Assembly: GCF_000378005.1 (NCBI RefSeq)
Contig: NZ_KB899040.1
Coordinates: forward strand, 1,355,997 to 1,418,154
Origin: Coprothermobacter platensis DSM 11748
GTDB taxonomy: Bacteria; Coprothermobacterota; Coprothermobacteria; Coprothermobacterales; Coprothermobacteraceae
Length of the DNA stretch: 62,158 nucleotides
Direction of reading: 5' to 3'
The position numbers and the translations under genes are program-made. Shown here piece by piece: positions 35,590-44,560 of the stretch (positions within the stretch are counted from its first letter, which is position 1; the number at the start of each line of letters is the position of its first letter). The notes under the pieces were generated by a model. The model ran no database searches. It saw only the letters and a program-made list of their open reading frames with translations, and was not told where the DNA came from.

Positions 35590-36725
35590 GGCTCCAAAGT
35601 GGTAATGGTCACGTTTCCCATTTTCATATCCAGATAAAGTTTCATAGTACCATTATATCCTTGAGGGTCGCTATTATTGCTAAGTCTGTTCACTGAGCCC
35701 ATGTTCTCTACGATAACTTTCACGCCTGTGGGAACATTCATGCGCAGATTTCCAGCATCTGCCTTCACCTGTACGTTATCTATCACTGTGCTGGTGTATA
35801 TGTTTATGTTACCGGCTCTGCTTTGTATGGTTAATGTACTGGTAGGTTCGTTTAAGTTAATGTCTACGTTTCCAGCATAGCTGTTTAATTTGATATTACC
35901 TATTCCTGCGGCACTGTCAATGGTGATGTCTCCCATTTTCGAATTAACTTCAAGTTCTTGCATAGGTTTGACAATTTCCATGTAGATGGCCCCGTAACTA
36001 TCAGCGAGGCTCAGGTCATTTACGTTTGTGCTCAAAAACAATGCTCCAGCTTCGTCACTGCCACCTTGTGGTATGAGTTCATAGGCGGCAGTTGCAGTCT
36101 TACTTACATCAAAAGAATATGTTCCAAATCCAACCTTATTTCCAATATCCTCCGTTGATGTTATCTGAGACACATACAGGGAACCAAAATTAAGACGAAA
36201 CGACAGGGCAGAAGAGGAATCTTCTGCCCATGTCAGTTCCTCCGCAGAAATGTTGCGGAGATTATATATGCGAAGGGGGGCAGGGAAAGGGCGATTTCCT
36301 TTTTGATGGGGGAGGGGGGAGGCGTTTCCGGGGTTTATTTCACCCTGTTGACCCTGCCAATAAGGGGGAGGTGTGAGCGATGTAAAGAGATAAAACCCAC
36401 CTACCAGCAAAGCAACGCATGCCAATAAAGCTACAATATCCTTTGCTGGGAAAGGCAGTAGGTACCGAATTCCATAAACAATGAGCAACCCTCCCAAGAC
36501 GTACCATGGATCGGGGAGGGCGTAGTATGTGATTAAAGATTGCAGTGGGCTTGATGGTAAAACGGCCAGTAGCCATAGAATGCCTGCGGCAATCAAAATT
36601 ATGCCGCCTACCTGACCGTTTGATAATTTAACCTTGAAAAGGGCAAGTAAAGACTGTAGTAACACGACTACCACCCAAATGATAAGTATCAGCGAGAATA
36701 TGTTGTCTACAGTCCATGTATTCAT
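35586..36725 (-). CDS. Membrane protein with DUF4097/LiaF-like C-terminal domain
   Basis: Protein of 379 aa. Four hydrophobic segments in the first 120 residues (IFSLILIIWVVVVLLQSLLALF, GGIILIAAGILWLLAVL and others) are followed by a Pro/Gly/Asn-rich linker and an extracytoplasmic right-handed beta-type domain (GDITIDSAAGIGNIKLNSYA, GNLRMNVPTGVKV, MGNVTITTLEP), typical of DUF4097/LiaF-type sensors. It lies between PspC-domain genes and the ECF sigma gene and overlaps the latter. I infer an envelope-stress sensor or sigma regulator. Confidence 0.75.
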   Translation of the reverse strand: MNTWTVDNIFSLILIIWVVVVLLQSLLALFKVKLSNGQVGGIILIAAGILWLLAVLPSSPLQSLITYYALPDPWYVLGGLLIVYGIRYLLPFPAKDIVALLACVALLVGGFYLFTSLTPPPYWQGQQGEINPGNASPLPHQKGNRPFPAPLRIYNLRNISAEELTWAEDSSSALSFRLNFGSLYVSQITSTEDIGNKVGFGTYSFDVSKTATAAYELIPQGGSDEAGALFLSTNVNDLSLADSYGAIYMEIVKPMQELEVNSKMGDITIDSAAGIGNIKLNSYAGNVDINLNEPTSTLTIQSRAGNINIYTSTVIDNVQVKADAGNLRMNVPTGVKVIVENMGSVNRLSNNSDPQGYNGTMKLYLDMKMGNVTITTLEP

Positions 36726-36727
36726 TT

Positions 36728-37219
36728 TTACTTGTCCTCTCCTTCTGAAGTGTGATTGTTACGGTGATTCAGTATCAAAACAATACCGACAATGATAAGA
36801 AGAACAGGAATTGCTGAAGCACGAACCAAATCAAAGTAAGGCATAAGCCATGTTGGAACATGTATGACGATGTAACCGGAAAGATTCTTAAAAAGAATAA
36901 CGGATCCTATGACTAAGAGAATGGCTCCTAAAATGACACCAGCATTTGTGTGACGTCGGTCGACATTGCTTTCTGAACTGCCCATGAACCCTTCCACTGA
37001 AGTTCCATCTACGCTGGCGGAAACTTTAGGCTGCTCAGGGATGATGATCCAGCCGATAATGTAAAGCACAGTAAAGAAAGCGAAATTGCCAAAAAACAAG
37101 AGCAGTAAATAGATAATGCGAACAAATATGCTATCTACTTGCAAATATTCGGCTAAACCACCTAAAACACCAGCAACGATTTTGTCTTTTCTGCTTCTAT
37201 AAAGTTTTTTATTGTTCAT
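36728..37219 (-). CDS. PspC-domain membrane protein with LiaI/LiaF-like extension
   Basis: Protein of 163 aa with a full PspC domain at the N-terminus (KKLYRSRKDKIVAGVLGGLAEYLQVDS, then LYIIGWIIIPEQP) and two further hydrophobic segments (AGVILGAILLVIGSVILF, VLLIIVGIVLILN). The ATG is preceded by AGGAGG inside the upstream gene, which it overlaps by 11 nt. PspC proteins sense membrane damage in other bacteria. A direct link to the ECF sigma factor is inferred from the operon. Confidence 0.85.
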   Translation of the reverse strand: MNNKKLYRSRKDKIVAGVLGGLAEYLQVDSIFVRIIYLLLLFFGNFAFFTVLYIIGWIIIPEQPKVSASVDGTSVEGFMGSSESNVDRRHTNAGVILGAILLVIGSVILFKNLSGYIVIHVPTWLMPYFDLVRASAIPVLLIIVGIVLILNHRNNHTSEGEDK

Positions 37220-37418
37220 TACTTCCTCCTCTGGGTTCTTCTGGGATAATGACCCAGCCGATGAAGTAAAGCAACGCTAAAACAGGCATAAACAATGTGA
37301 GCCCTGCCGTTACTAACCGAAGCACGTTAGTGTCAACATTTAGGTCAAAGTATGCTCTAAGGCCCCCGATTATGCCGCCCAGAACCTTATCTGTTCTGCT
37401 GCGGTAAAGTTTTTTCAA
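37209..37418 (-). CDS. Small PspC-domain protein
   Basis: Protein of 69 aa that is essentially one PspC domain: KKLYRSRTDKVLGGIIGGLRAYFDLNVD, a hydrophobic segment and LYFIGWVIIPEEPRGG. It starts at TTG 37418, because the paralogue downstream begins at the same place and AAGGACGG lies 12 nt before; the open frame runs on to 37622 but that part does not resemble the family. It is the first gene of the PspC-ECF sigma operon. Confidence 0.75.
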   Translation of the reverse strand: MKKLYRSRTDKVLGGIIGGLRAYFDLNVDTNVLRLVTAGLTLFMPVLALLYFIGWVIIPEEPRGGSNEQ

Positions 37419-37496
37419 TTCGTGACACCGTCCTTTCTTTTTGGCTTCTACGATATATACCAACAAAGATGGGTAAAAGTTGCACAATGTAAATGA

Positions 37497-37865
37497 ATGG
37501 AAAAAGATGACATCAACGATAAGTGGTGGGAAAGAGATTTTAGAAAACTTTATGACATAAAGGCAATGGAAGAATACAAAGATAAATGGCTGGAAATTTC
37601 CGGCTGTCACTTTGTGCTCCATATTCCGCTTATTTTGCTTTCTCTATCTGGCACGTTGGCAAACGAACATGGTAAAAAAGAAGTATGCTATGAAATTCAG
37701 GAAAACGCGCTTACAATAGCTGTAGATGACATAGAAGAGTTTTTGAACATGGAGCCTGGGCAACAGCTGAACAAGACTTTAAAGGTCAATGGCGAATTAG
37801 AAATGACTGTAATTACTCAAGTGTGCGTGCAATCTTCCAGTGATACCAATAAACTGGAACAATGA
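37497..37865 (+). CDS. Hypothetical protein
   Basis: Protein of 122 aa, acidic, with a short hydrophobic stretch (HFVLHIPLILLSLSG) but no clear membrane segment; I recognise no family. The composition and the run of balanced secondary structure suggest it is real. ATG 37497 has no Shine-Dalgarno sequence. It is divergent from the PspC operon and its 3' end overlaps the convergent gene at 37813 by 53 nt, an unusually long convergent overlap. Confidence 0.5.
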   Translation: MEKDDINDKWWERDFRKLYDIKAMEEYKDKWLEISGCHFVLHIPLILLSLSGTLANEHGKKEVCYEIQENALTIAVDDIEEFLNMEPGQQLNKTLKVNGELEMTVITQVCVQSSSDTNKLEQ

Positions 37866-38181
37866 TTATCAAATAAGCGATGTGCTGAAGGAGTGATTGC
37901 TTTGCATAGAAAGTTTGTGATTCTCTCGCTCCTCGCTGCCTTTGTTCCACGAACTCCTTCACTTCCTCTGGTGTAACCGTTCCACTTTTTGCATCCCCAT
38001 ATTTTTCCGTTAGCAGTAAGTTCTTGGCATCGTTGTAACTCCGCTGTGAAGGATATACCGGCGATGGGAATGCTATTTGAACCAAACTGGAAACAATGCT
38101 TGTTAAGTTTGTCAGTATAGCTATAAGCAGTATGAGCGAGACGGCATAAAAATAAACCTTTTTGACTGTCCAGTTGTGCAT
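37813..38181 (-). CDS. Hypothetical membrane protein
   Basis: Protein of 122 aa with hydrophobic segments at about 8-37 (VYFYAVSLILLIAILTNL) and 98-115 (IAYLIIIVPVYWYHW), enclosing a charged loop with TPEEVKEFVEQRQRGARE. ATG follows GGGGGAAA. I do not recognise the family. It is divergent from the minor-pilin cluster. Confidence 0.65.
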   Translation of the reverse strand: MHNWTVKKVYFYAVSLILLIAILTNLTSIVSSLVQIAFPSPVYPSQRSYNDAKNLLLTEKYGDAKSGTVTPEEVKEFVEQRQRGARESQTFYAKQSLLQHIAYLIIIVPVYWYHWKIARTLE

Positions 38182-38287
38182 GGCTTTCCCCCTTTTTGTG
38201 CTAACAAACTACCGCTATTATGTCATCGGTAAAACTTTCATCGAACCGTGGAAGTTTTGTGGCAGGCAAGTAGTACAATCTATTATT

Positions 38288-39097
38288 ATGAACCATTCGC
38301 TTCGAGGGATGACACTTATGGAACTCATATTTGCTATGCTTTTGCTTGGTATTATCATGATCACTGTGGCATTCAGCAGCTCTGCTGTAATATCTGCCGT
38401 AAAAAATCGTGTGGATGCGAGCTCAGATTATGTACTGGCCATGAACAAGGCAGAAAGTGTGGTTTATGCTCAAAGTTCGTATTTTGCTGACAGCGCCACG
38501 TTCAACATCGCTTACACTGGTACAAGAGCTATTATCAAATACTGGGAAGCCATCCCCACAGCAACGGGAGGATACAGCATACCTCAAATTTCTTCTACCA
38601 TCGATTTCAACGCCGAGATGGAAAAAGCTGGTGTTTCCAATGTTACCGTTACAGTTACCACTTCTACTTCAGACCCTAATATAGTCATAGTAAACCTCAC
38701 TAGTGTTGATAAAACCGGACGGCGTTATGAGAACACGGCTATTTTGAAAAAACTCATAAATGCGGCACCTTTGCTGCCTGCTAATTTGCCAAGTTGTTCT
38801 TTTGAAGGTCCAACCATGTGTACATTTACGTTGCTGTTTCCTGCTGTCTCCTTTTTCCCAACAACTTCGACTACGTCGGTGATCACTACAACAACAGGAA
38901 GCACGTTTTCTGAAGGTAAGCTTTCACCTGCTACATATTCTTTAACGGGAACGCAGACTATTCCTTCTATTTGTCCCAATGGTTGCTATACCTCTCTAAG
39001 CATTCAGACGTCTACTTCTGCTACTTTAATACAGATTCCAAAAATGAAAGGTTTGGATTCAACAGTATCTGATGAAGTGTGGGTGAAAGTACATTGA
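38288..39097 (+). CDS. Type IV prepilin-like protein (minor pilin/pseudopilin)
   Basis: Secreted through the type IV pilus or type II machinery after prepilin peptidase cleavage; 269 aa. ATG 38288 gives the leader MNHSLRG followed by MTLMELIFAMLLLGIIMI, i.e. G|M with the Glu at +5 and a hydrophobic N-helix. No Shine-Dalgarno sequence; TACAAT (38274-38279) ends 8 nt before the ATG, suggesting a leaderless message. It is the first of three genes in a pilin cluster. The large globular part suggests a minor rather than major pilin. Confidence 0.78.
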   Translation: MNHSLRGMTLMELIFAMLLLGIIMITVAFSSSAVISAVKNRVDASSDYVLAMNKAESVVYAQSSYFADSATFNIAYTGTRAIIKYWEAIPTATGGYSIPQISSTIDFNAEMEKAGVSNVTVTVTTSTSDPNIVIVNLTSVDKTGRRYENTAILKKLINAAPLLPANLPSCSFEGPTMCTFTLLFPAVSFFPTTSTTSVITTTTGSTFSEGKLSPATYSLTGTQTIPSICPNGCYTSLSIQTSTSATLIQIPKMKGLDSTVSDEVWVKVH

Positions 39098-39540
39098 ACA
39101 CAAAAGGACTGGCTCTTATTACGGTGATGGGATTTATTCTCATTTTAAGCTTGCTCATGGTTCCTCTGGCTTTAGGCATAACGCAAATGACATCGTCCAC
39201 AAATGTTGTTGCAAGCAGGATATATATTGAAGAAGCCCGAAACAGTGTAGTAGAACTAGTAAGATATAACATAACTACGAGTTCTACATGCCAGAGTACT
39301 GCATCTTCTTTCGAAGGATTGGCACAGGGTTCTTTAGCATTTGCTATTACTTGCACAAGAAAAGTGCCTGCTTATAGTGAAGATGCTTACCGATATTGGG
39401 ATTTTACCGCTACATATACACCTGCTGATACTATGAGAAAACCATTTTCTTTCACAGGTAGTGCTGTTGAATACATATCAACACCCAGGGTGGTTTATAT
39501 CACACATGTAGAAGATGTAAAAGACGGTAACAAAAAATAG
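39094..39540 (+). CDS. PilX-like pilus assembly protein
   Basis: Protein of 148 aa with a short N-terminus and hydrophobic helix (GLALITVMGFILILSLLMVPLALG), then an extracytoplasmic domain with two cysteines about 20 residues apart. This is the layout of PilX/minor pilins lacking a canonical FTLxE motif. The TTG at 39094 overlaps the previous stop (TTGA) and has GGGTGAAAG before it; GTG 39079 is possible. It is coupled to the first pilin gene. Confidence 0.6.
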   Translation: MNTKGLALITVMGFILILSLLMVPLALGITQMTSSTNVVASRIYIEEARNSVVELVRYNITTSSTCQSTASSFEGLAQGSLAFAITCTRKVPAYSEDAYRYWDFTATYTPADTMRKPFSFTGSAVEYISTPRVVYITHVEDVKDGNKK

Positions 39541-39571
39541 ATTCAAAATGAACGAAAGGAAGTGAGAATAA

Positions 39572-40852
39572 ATGAAGCGTAAGGCGGAAGGTTTTACTTT
39601 GTTGGAAGTGATTATTGCACTGGCGATAATAGGCATCATGGCAACAGGAATGCTTCCTGCTTTGGCATCGTTAAGCAAAGGTTCTTTGAACTCTGAACTT
39701 GCCTATGCATCGCCTTTTGTAGCTCAGAGCGCATTAAATGATGTGCAAGGTTCAGATGTTTACAAAGACCGTTTTGGTTTGGTATCTACAGTAACTACTA
39801 TTCCCAGTGAGGAATATCTATCAGTAGTAACCACTACTGTTATTGCAAACGCGATGACTTCTCGTTTAAGTACTATCAAATCAGGTATTGGCCAACCAAC
39901 TGTGTGGGGGAACAGTTCTACTGCGCCAGGTAATCCAGGCAATCCAGGTGATCCTACTACCCCACCAACTCCTCCTACCCCTGTATATACATCAGCCAGT
40001 TCCACATTGTTAGCAACACCTCTCGTTACGCCAACTGTGGATACAACCGCAGTTGATGTTACGTACGTTGCAAACAAGGAAAACAATTGCACGAACGATA
40101 AAGATGTTTGGCGGAATTATGTGTTGAACGATACCTCTGCGGATGATATAAGTCTAACTGGTACAACATTGACAATCGCGTCCAATAAAGACAAGTTTAT
40201 TAACACGGCTGTAGTTATTGGGCCAATGAGTACTGCAACAAACATATATGTTTCCTATTCAAAAGTAAGTGATTCTCCAAGTTTTATTGACGTAGAGTGG
40301 TACATTAAACAACCAGAAAAAGATGTATGCAAACTTGTTTCTTTAAGTTCCTTGGGCTGGAATATTTTAAGGCGGGGAGAGACAAAAGATATTTCTGGCA
40401 CAAATAGTACCGTTCTAAAACCTTTGACTGGTTGGTTTGGTGGATTCAAACCTAATTATGTAAAGTTAATCTTCGTTGCGAAATTATCGAGTGCGGATGG
40501 CTATGTAAATGTAACCATACCATCAGTGTCAAAAACGAGTACTGTTACCACATACAATTCCATTTCCAAAACCATAACTGCTACCCCTGCTGATGATTGG
40601 GTGGGATGGGATTATGTAGCATTTGCTGTCGGTGATAACACAGTGGCAAATATTGAATTAGATACAAACACGAGCTCTGTTGTTTTGGGTCCTTATGAAA
40701 AGGGGGTTTACACAATTACATTGAAGCCCTTTAATTTTCCTAAAGAACCGTTAAATATTACATTGCTTGCTTCTCCAAAAACGTCGACATTGCCGGCGAG
40801 AGTTTCCGATGTTAAAATCGTTTATGTAAAAGTCATGAATGGAAATCCGTAG
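39572..40852 (+). CDS. Type IV prepilin-like protein
   Basis: Protein of 426 aa with a canonical prepilin N-terminus: leader MKRKAEG, cleavage G|F, then FTLLEVIIALAIIGIMATG with Glu at +5. GAAAGGAAG precedes the ATG. The C-terminal part is long, with a Pro/Gly/Asn-rich linker (GNPGNPGDPTTPPTPP) near residue 130 and beta-rich sequence beyond, unusual for a major pilin, so a tip-associated or adhesive minor pilin is plausible. Third gene of the cluster. Confidence 0.75.
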   Translation: MKRKAEGFTLLEVIIALAIIGIMATGMLPALASLSKGSLNSELAYASPFVAQSALNDVQGSDVYKDRFGLVSTVTTIPSEEYLSVVTTTVIANAMTSRLSTIKSGIGQPTVWGNSSTAPGNPGNPGDPTTPPTPPTPVYTSASSTLLATPLVTPTVDTTAVDVTYVANKENNCTNDKDVWRNYVLNDTSADDISLTGTTLTIASNKDKFINTAVVIGPMSTATNIYVSYSKVSDSPSFIDVEWYIKQPEKDVCKLVSLSSLGWNILRRGETKDISGTNSTVLKPLTGWFGGFKPNYVKLIFVAKLSSADGYVNVTIPSVSKTSTVTTYNSISKTITATPADDWVGWDYVAFAVGDNTVANIELDTNTSSVVLGPYEKGVYTITLKPFNFPKEPLNITLLASPKTSTLPARVSDVKIVYVKVMNGNP

Positions 40853-40892
40853 GTGACTATAAGCTTTCTAATGGTATACGGGAGGTGCTTTG

Positions 40893-41315
40893 ATGCGTTA
40901 CATAACATATGAGTTGGGAGATAGGGTTTTTGCCAGTGAATTGCTGAGCATAAAAGAAATTGTTTTGAAGCAAGAATTAAGGCCTATTCCTGGGTCTCAG
41001 GAGTGGCTGCTCGGTGTTATGGCACTTCGAGGGCAATTGCTGCCTGTAGTGGATTTAGGGCTCAGATTACAGGGCAAAAGCAGCGAAGGAGATAAAATTT
41101 TGGTCATGGATGGCGAAAGGCTCGTGGGGTTCCTCGTAGATGATGTAAAAACCATAGAAGATGTGGCAGATTTGAAACCTCTTCCGGCTGAATTGCCAGA
41201 AAATGTGAGGCGTTTTCTAACAGGTAGCTTTTTGCAAAACGACAGTATCGTTTTAGTACTGGATTTATCTAAAGTGCTCAGTGAACAAGAACTATCGCAG
41301 GTTACAGTTCCCTAA
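40893..41315 (+). CDS. cheW: CheW-like chemotaxis coupling protein
   Basis: Cytoplasmic adaptor of 140 aa linking chemoreceptors to CheA. The CheW fold is recognisable: ELGDRVFASELLSIKEIV, RPIPGSQEWLLGVMALRGQLLPVVDLG and VGFLVDDVKTIEDV. ATG 40893 is preferred over TTG 40890 because GGAGG ends 7 nt before it. It follows the pilin cluster, so it could serve a pilus-motility pathway as well as the receptor at 24835. The 3' end overlaps the convergent GGDEF gene by 14 nt. Confidence 0.85.
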   Translation: MRYITYELGDRVFASELLSIKEIVLKQELRPIPGSQEWLLGVMALRGQLLPVVDLGLRLQGKSSEGDKILVMDGERLVGFLVDDVKTIEDVADLKPLPAELPENVRRFLTGSFLQNDSIVLVLDLSKVLSEQELSQVTVP

Positions 41316-44300
41316 TGCGTTTAGCTTTTTCAGCTTTTAATATGTAGACGCGGCGGTCTGCTAAGTTGAGCAGTTCTTCTGGACTGCTTACTTCAGAACT
41401 TGCCGCGTAGCCTACACTTACAGTGATGGGTCTGCCTATAGCACTGTTCTTTAGCTTCAGTTGTGACGATATTCTTTTTGCAATTTCCATGGCTTCGCTG
41501 ATTTCTGTGTCAGGAAGGACAACCAAAAACTCATCCCCGCCCCACCTTATGGCGGCATCAGTTCCTCTAAGAGATGAACGCAAAAAGTTGGCAAATTCTA
41601 TGAGGACTTTATCGCCCATTTCGTGGCTGTAATTGTCATTAATCTGCTTGAAATCATCTAAATCCATGAAAAGTATGCTGAAGTTCGGTCCGCCCCTAAG
41701 ATAAAGTTCCCATTCTTCTTTAAGACGCTGATTGCTGTAATTACGATTGAATAAACCGGTAAGAGGGTCCTGCATACCAAATAGCTTTGACATAAGCTGC
41801 TCTAAACTATAGCTCAGCAGATCAAGTGCTGGCCCTACTATGGGTTCGGCATAGTCATACCATGCCTTTATTTTTACCACAGCACCTTTTTCTATGGGAT
41901 GTACGTTTCTCATAAGAACTCTGCTGTCGCCAAATTCCAAGTTCAATGTACCGCTCTCCACGCGGACAAAATAATCTTGCTTAAAGTAATGATGAAAAAT
42001 GTAAGCTAATGCACCATTCAATTGCTCTACATTTATGATTTCCTGTATGTTAAGATGCCACCCCAAGAAGCTGCTCCATTGTGACATGGCTGTTATGCTA
42101 CCGTAAATATCTTGCCAGTATCCTATGAGCTGTGAATAATCTAACGTACGCATCTCTTCGAGTATCCAATCAGATAACGTTTTCAATATGGAAGGATCGT
42201 AATTGTTTTCTATGCACTTGGAAATAACTATGCCTAAGTTTGACATAGACAAACGTTCCCAGCGGCGCCAGAGTGCCAGCATGTAACGGAAGATATTTTC
42301 GCCGTTTGTTCCTTCAGTTGCAATAAATCTAAGTGCTTCTTGATACGGACTGCTATCTAAATGTGCAAGTAACTCTGCTGGTATTGGTTTATGATGCGCC
42401 ATTAAAAGCAGCGCCACCAAATTTGCCACGTCTATGCCTTTGGGTAAAAGCTTAAGCGCTTTCGCTTCCAGTTCATCTAAAACGCTATTATCTACTGTTG
42501 AACCCTCAAGTATTTTTAAGTAGGCACTCAAAATGGCCGCGTTGAGGTTTTCTGTCTCGGACAATGCATTCTTAGAAGCAAGTATGAGGAACCACTCCGC
42601 TAAGTTAAAATCGAGTACATTGGCATAATGCCACGCTAAGGTCATATAGCCATTGAATTTATAAGGAGCAGAATAAAGTCTGCGCGTGTTTTCCTCAAGC
42701 CCTTTAACATATCGTTGTATGCCTTCTCGTGCCATGAATTCCTGAAGGCTGACTAAAAGTGTTTCCCAAAATCCTTGCTGGCTTATGCTGGAAAGGTTCT
42801 CAACTACGTTTTCTAATTGTTCTTTACTTTCTAAAACAGTTTTTGCACCGTAAATAACCGTTTTCAACGCAATTTCATTTATAAGGGGTCTGGAGTAAAC
42901 ATCTATGTGAGACGTTCCATTTAGTAATTTCATGGATTCTCTGTAGCACTTTATAGCATCTTCATACTTGCCCGTAGCATCCAATGCTGCTCCGACAGTG
43001 TTTAAGAAAGCACCCCAATGCATTTTCGGCGCCTTAACATGGCTATTTACAAGATCGATGTAAAAGTCATACAGCAGCTGAGGTTCTTGTTTTATGTTTA
43101 TTATGTAGACAGCCAAATCAGATAACATTCCAGGCCAGTAGAATGGGTCAATGTTTTCTTTCAGTCGCCTCAGCAATGCTTCACCCGAAATGGTGGCTTC
43201 TTCGTTCATGCCGAGCAAAACTAAAAGCCTTACTTGATGCGCTAAATCAAAAAACGTTGGGTTTTCAAGAGACTTTGATAGTTTGTATGCTTCTTCATAT
43301 TGTCCAGAGGAATAGTAAACATCCATGAGTTTACGTTTGGCGCCACCTAAATGAGGAAATAGGGTTAATGCATCTTGAAGCATTTGCGCTTTAGCAGAAA
43401 AATCGAGTTCGTAGCGTGATGCCATGAGTAGGGCAAACGCTTGACTTCGCTTTTCTTCTGCCATTTTGAAAAGGTGCGATATGCGGTGCCAATAAGTTGG
43501 CATACCGAGTTTGCTTAGGGCTTTACCCCACCATAAAGATGCTTCTTTTGGTTCAAGTTTGCTCTTTTCTCTTACGAGCTGCTTTACCTCTGGTGATATA
43601 AAACGATACTGTGGCGCTTCCTCCATAATTAAGGGAGAATCTAATAAAGAATGTTCGCCTGATAAAAAGTTCTCTTCAACGAGGTTTTTACTAATCGAAC
43701 TAAACCACAAATCTCCTACCGAAAGATAAGCAAGTGCTCTGAATAGGTCTGGATTTTGCTTCATTTCCTGTTCTACTAATTCATCTAATGAAGAAGCATG
43801 GGTTTTTATGAGAAGTTGAGCATTAAAAAGGTTTCCACCGCTGATATTCAATAATCTCGCTGCTTCTTTTTCGTCAAGATGCCACATTTCCATATATTGC
43901 TTTATCAAATCCGAATTATCCTTTTTAGGAAAACGCAATGGCATAGATGGGTATTCAATTTGTAAAAGTGCATCTTGGTACGTAGAAGTTGCGATAACCG
44001 TAATGCCTTCTTTGGGAAGTTGTTCAAGCAAGTATTTTACCGTATCATCTATTTCCACTGGGTCAAGCTGGTCGATGAGAAGCGTTTTGATATCGTAAGC
44101 CTCCAAGAGTGTCATCGTGCTTAGCAAAACATCTCGTGCCAACGCGCTGGAGTCTACAAAGTATGTTGGTTTTACATCTATGTCCAGTGGAATATCAGTT
44201 TTCGGTATGTAGCGTAAAAATGTCGACCACGAACGTTTGTCAAGCTGGATGCCTTTTTGCCAATTAGTTGACAATATGCTAAAAAACAATTCGCCCAACG

Positions 44301-44457
44301 GCATACGAAAAGAATGTATGTGAACATAGAATGCGTTATCAAGCTTGGGCTGTAGGCGCTTTAATAAAACAGTCTTTCCGCTTCCGTGAGGCCCCCATAT
44401 CCCTAATTGATTCTTAAAAATGCTTTTTAACGCTCGCTCGACGTTCTCATTTTCCAA
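41302..44457 (-). CDS. ATPase-helical repeat-GGDEF signalling protein (diguanylate cyclase)
   Basis: Cytoplasmic protein of 1051 aa, predicted to make cyclic di-GMP. N-terminal P-loop NTPase of AAA_16/STAND type: Walker A GPHGSGKT (about 22-29) and Walker B-like LLIDQLD (about 125). A long helical region of TPR type spans about 300-800 (for example AAGKYEDAIKCYRESMKLL-like repeat). The C-terminal GGDEF domain (about 885-1051) has DPLTGLFNR, DDFKQINDNYSHEMGD, an intact WGGDEF and an inhibitory I-site RxxD five residues before it. It thus looks like a MalT-like sensor whose output is a cyclase. The TTG start has no strong ribosome binding site. It lies downstream of the NagZ-like gene. Confidence 0.85.
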   Translation of the reverse strand: MENENVERALKSIFKNQLGIWGPHGSGKTVLLKRLQPKLDNAFYVHIHSFRMPLGELFFSILSTNWQKGIQLDKRSWSTFLRYIPKTDIPLDIDVKPTYFVDSSALARDVLLSTMTLLEAYDIKTLLIDQLDPVEIDDTVKYLLEQLPKEGITVIATSTYQDALLQIEYPSMPLRFPKKDNSDLIKQYMEMWHLDEKEAARLLNISGGNLFNAQLLIKTHASSLDELVEQEMKQNPDLFRALAYLSVGDLWFSSISKNLVEENFLSGEHSLLDSPLIMEEAPQYRFISPEVKQLVREKSKLEPKEASLWWGKALSKLGMPTYWHRISHLFKMAEEKRSQAFALLMASRYELDFSAKAQMLQDALTLFPHLGGAKRKLMDVYYSSGQYEEAYKLSKSLENPTFFDLAHQVRLLVLLGMNEEATISGEALLRRLKENIDPFYWPGMLSDLAVYIINIKQEPQLLYDFYIDLVNSHVKAPKMHWGAFLNTVGAALDATGKYEDAIKCYRESMKLLNGTSHIDVYSRPLINEIALKTVIYGAKTVLESKEQLENVVENLSSISQQGFWETLLVSLQEFMAREGIQRYVKGLEENTRRLYSAPYKFNGYMTLAWHYANVLDFNLAEWFLILASKNALSETENLNAAILSAYLKILEGSTVDNSVLDELEAKALKLLPKGIDVANLVALLLMAHHKPIPAELLAHLDSSPYQEALRFIATEGTNGENIFRYMLALWRRWERLSMSNLGIVISKCIENNYDPSILKTLSDWILEEMRTLDYSQLIGYWQDIYGSITAMSQWSSFLGWHLNIQEIINVEQLNGALAYIFHHYFKQDYFVRVESGTLNLEFGDSRVLMRNVHPIEKGAVVKIKAWYDYAEPIVGPALDLLSYSLEQLMSKLFGMQDPLTGLFNRNYSNQRLKEEWELYLRGGPNFSILFMDLDDFKQINDNYSHEMGDKVLIEFANFLRSSLRGTDAAIRWGGDEFLVVLPDTEISEAMEIAKRISSQLKLKNSAIGRPITVSVGYAASSEVSSPEELLNLADRRVYILKAEKAKRIREL

Positions 44458-44560
44458 GTTTCATCGGTTCTCTCTTTTGTATTTTTTGCATATTTTGTAC
44501 ATTACTTTACTGCCTAAAAATGATGTTAACATTTTATCATTTTCATAACGTTCTTGAACA

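Noticed and set aside
37419-37622. N-terminal extension of the small PspC protein
   Set aside because: The extra 68 residues (Phe- and Val-rich) do not match the family, and the downstream paralogue begins at the equivalent of TTG 37418.
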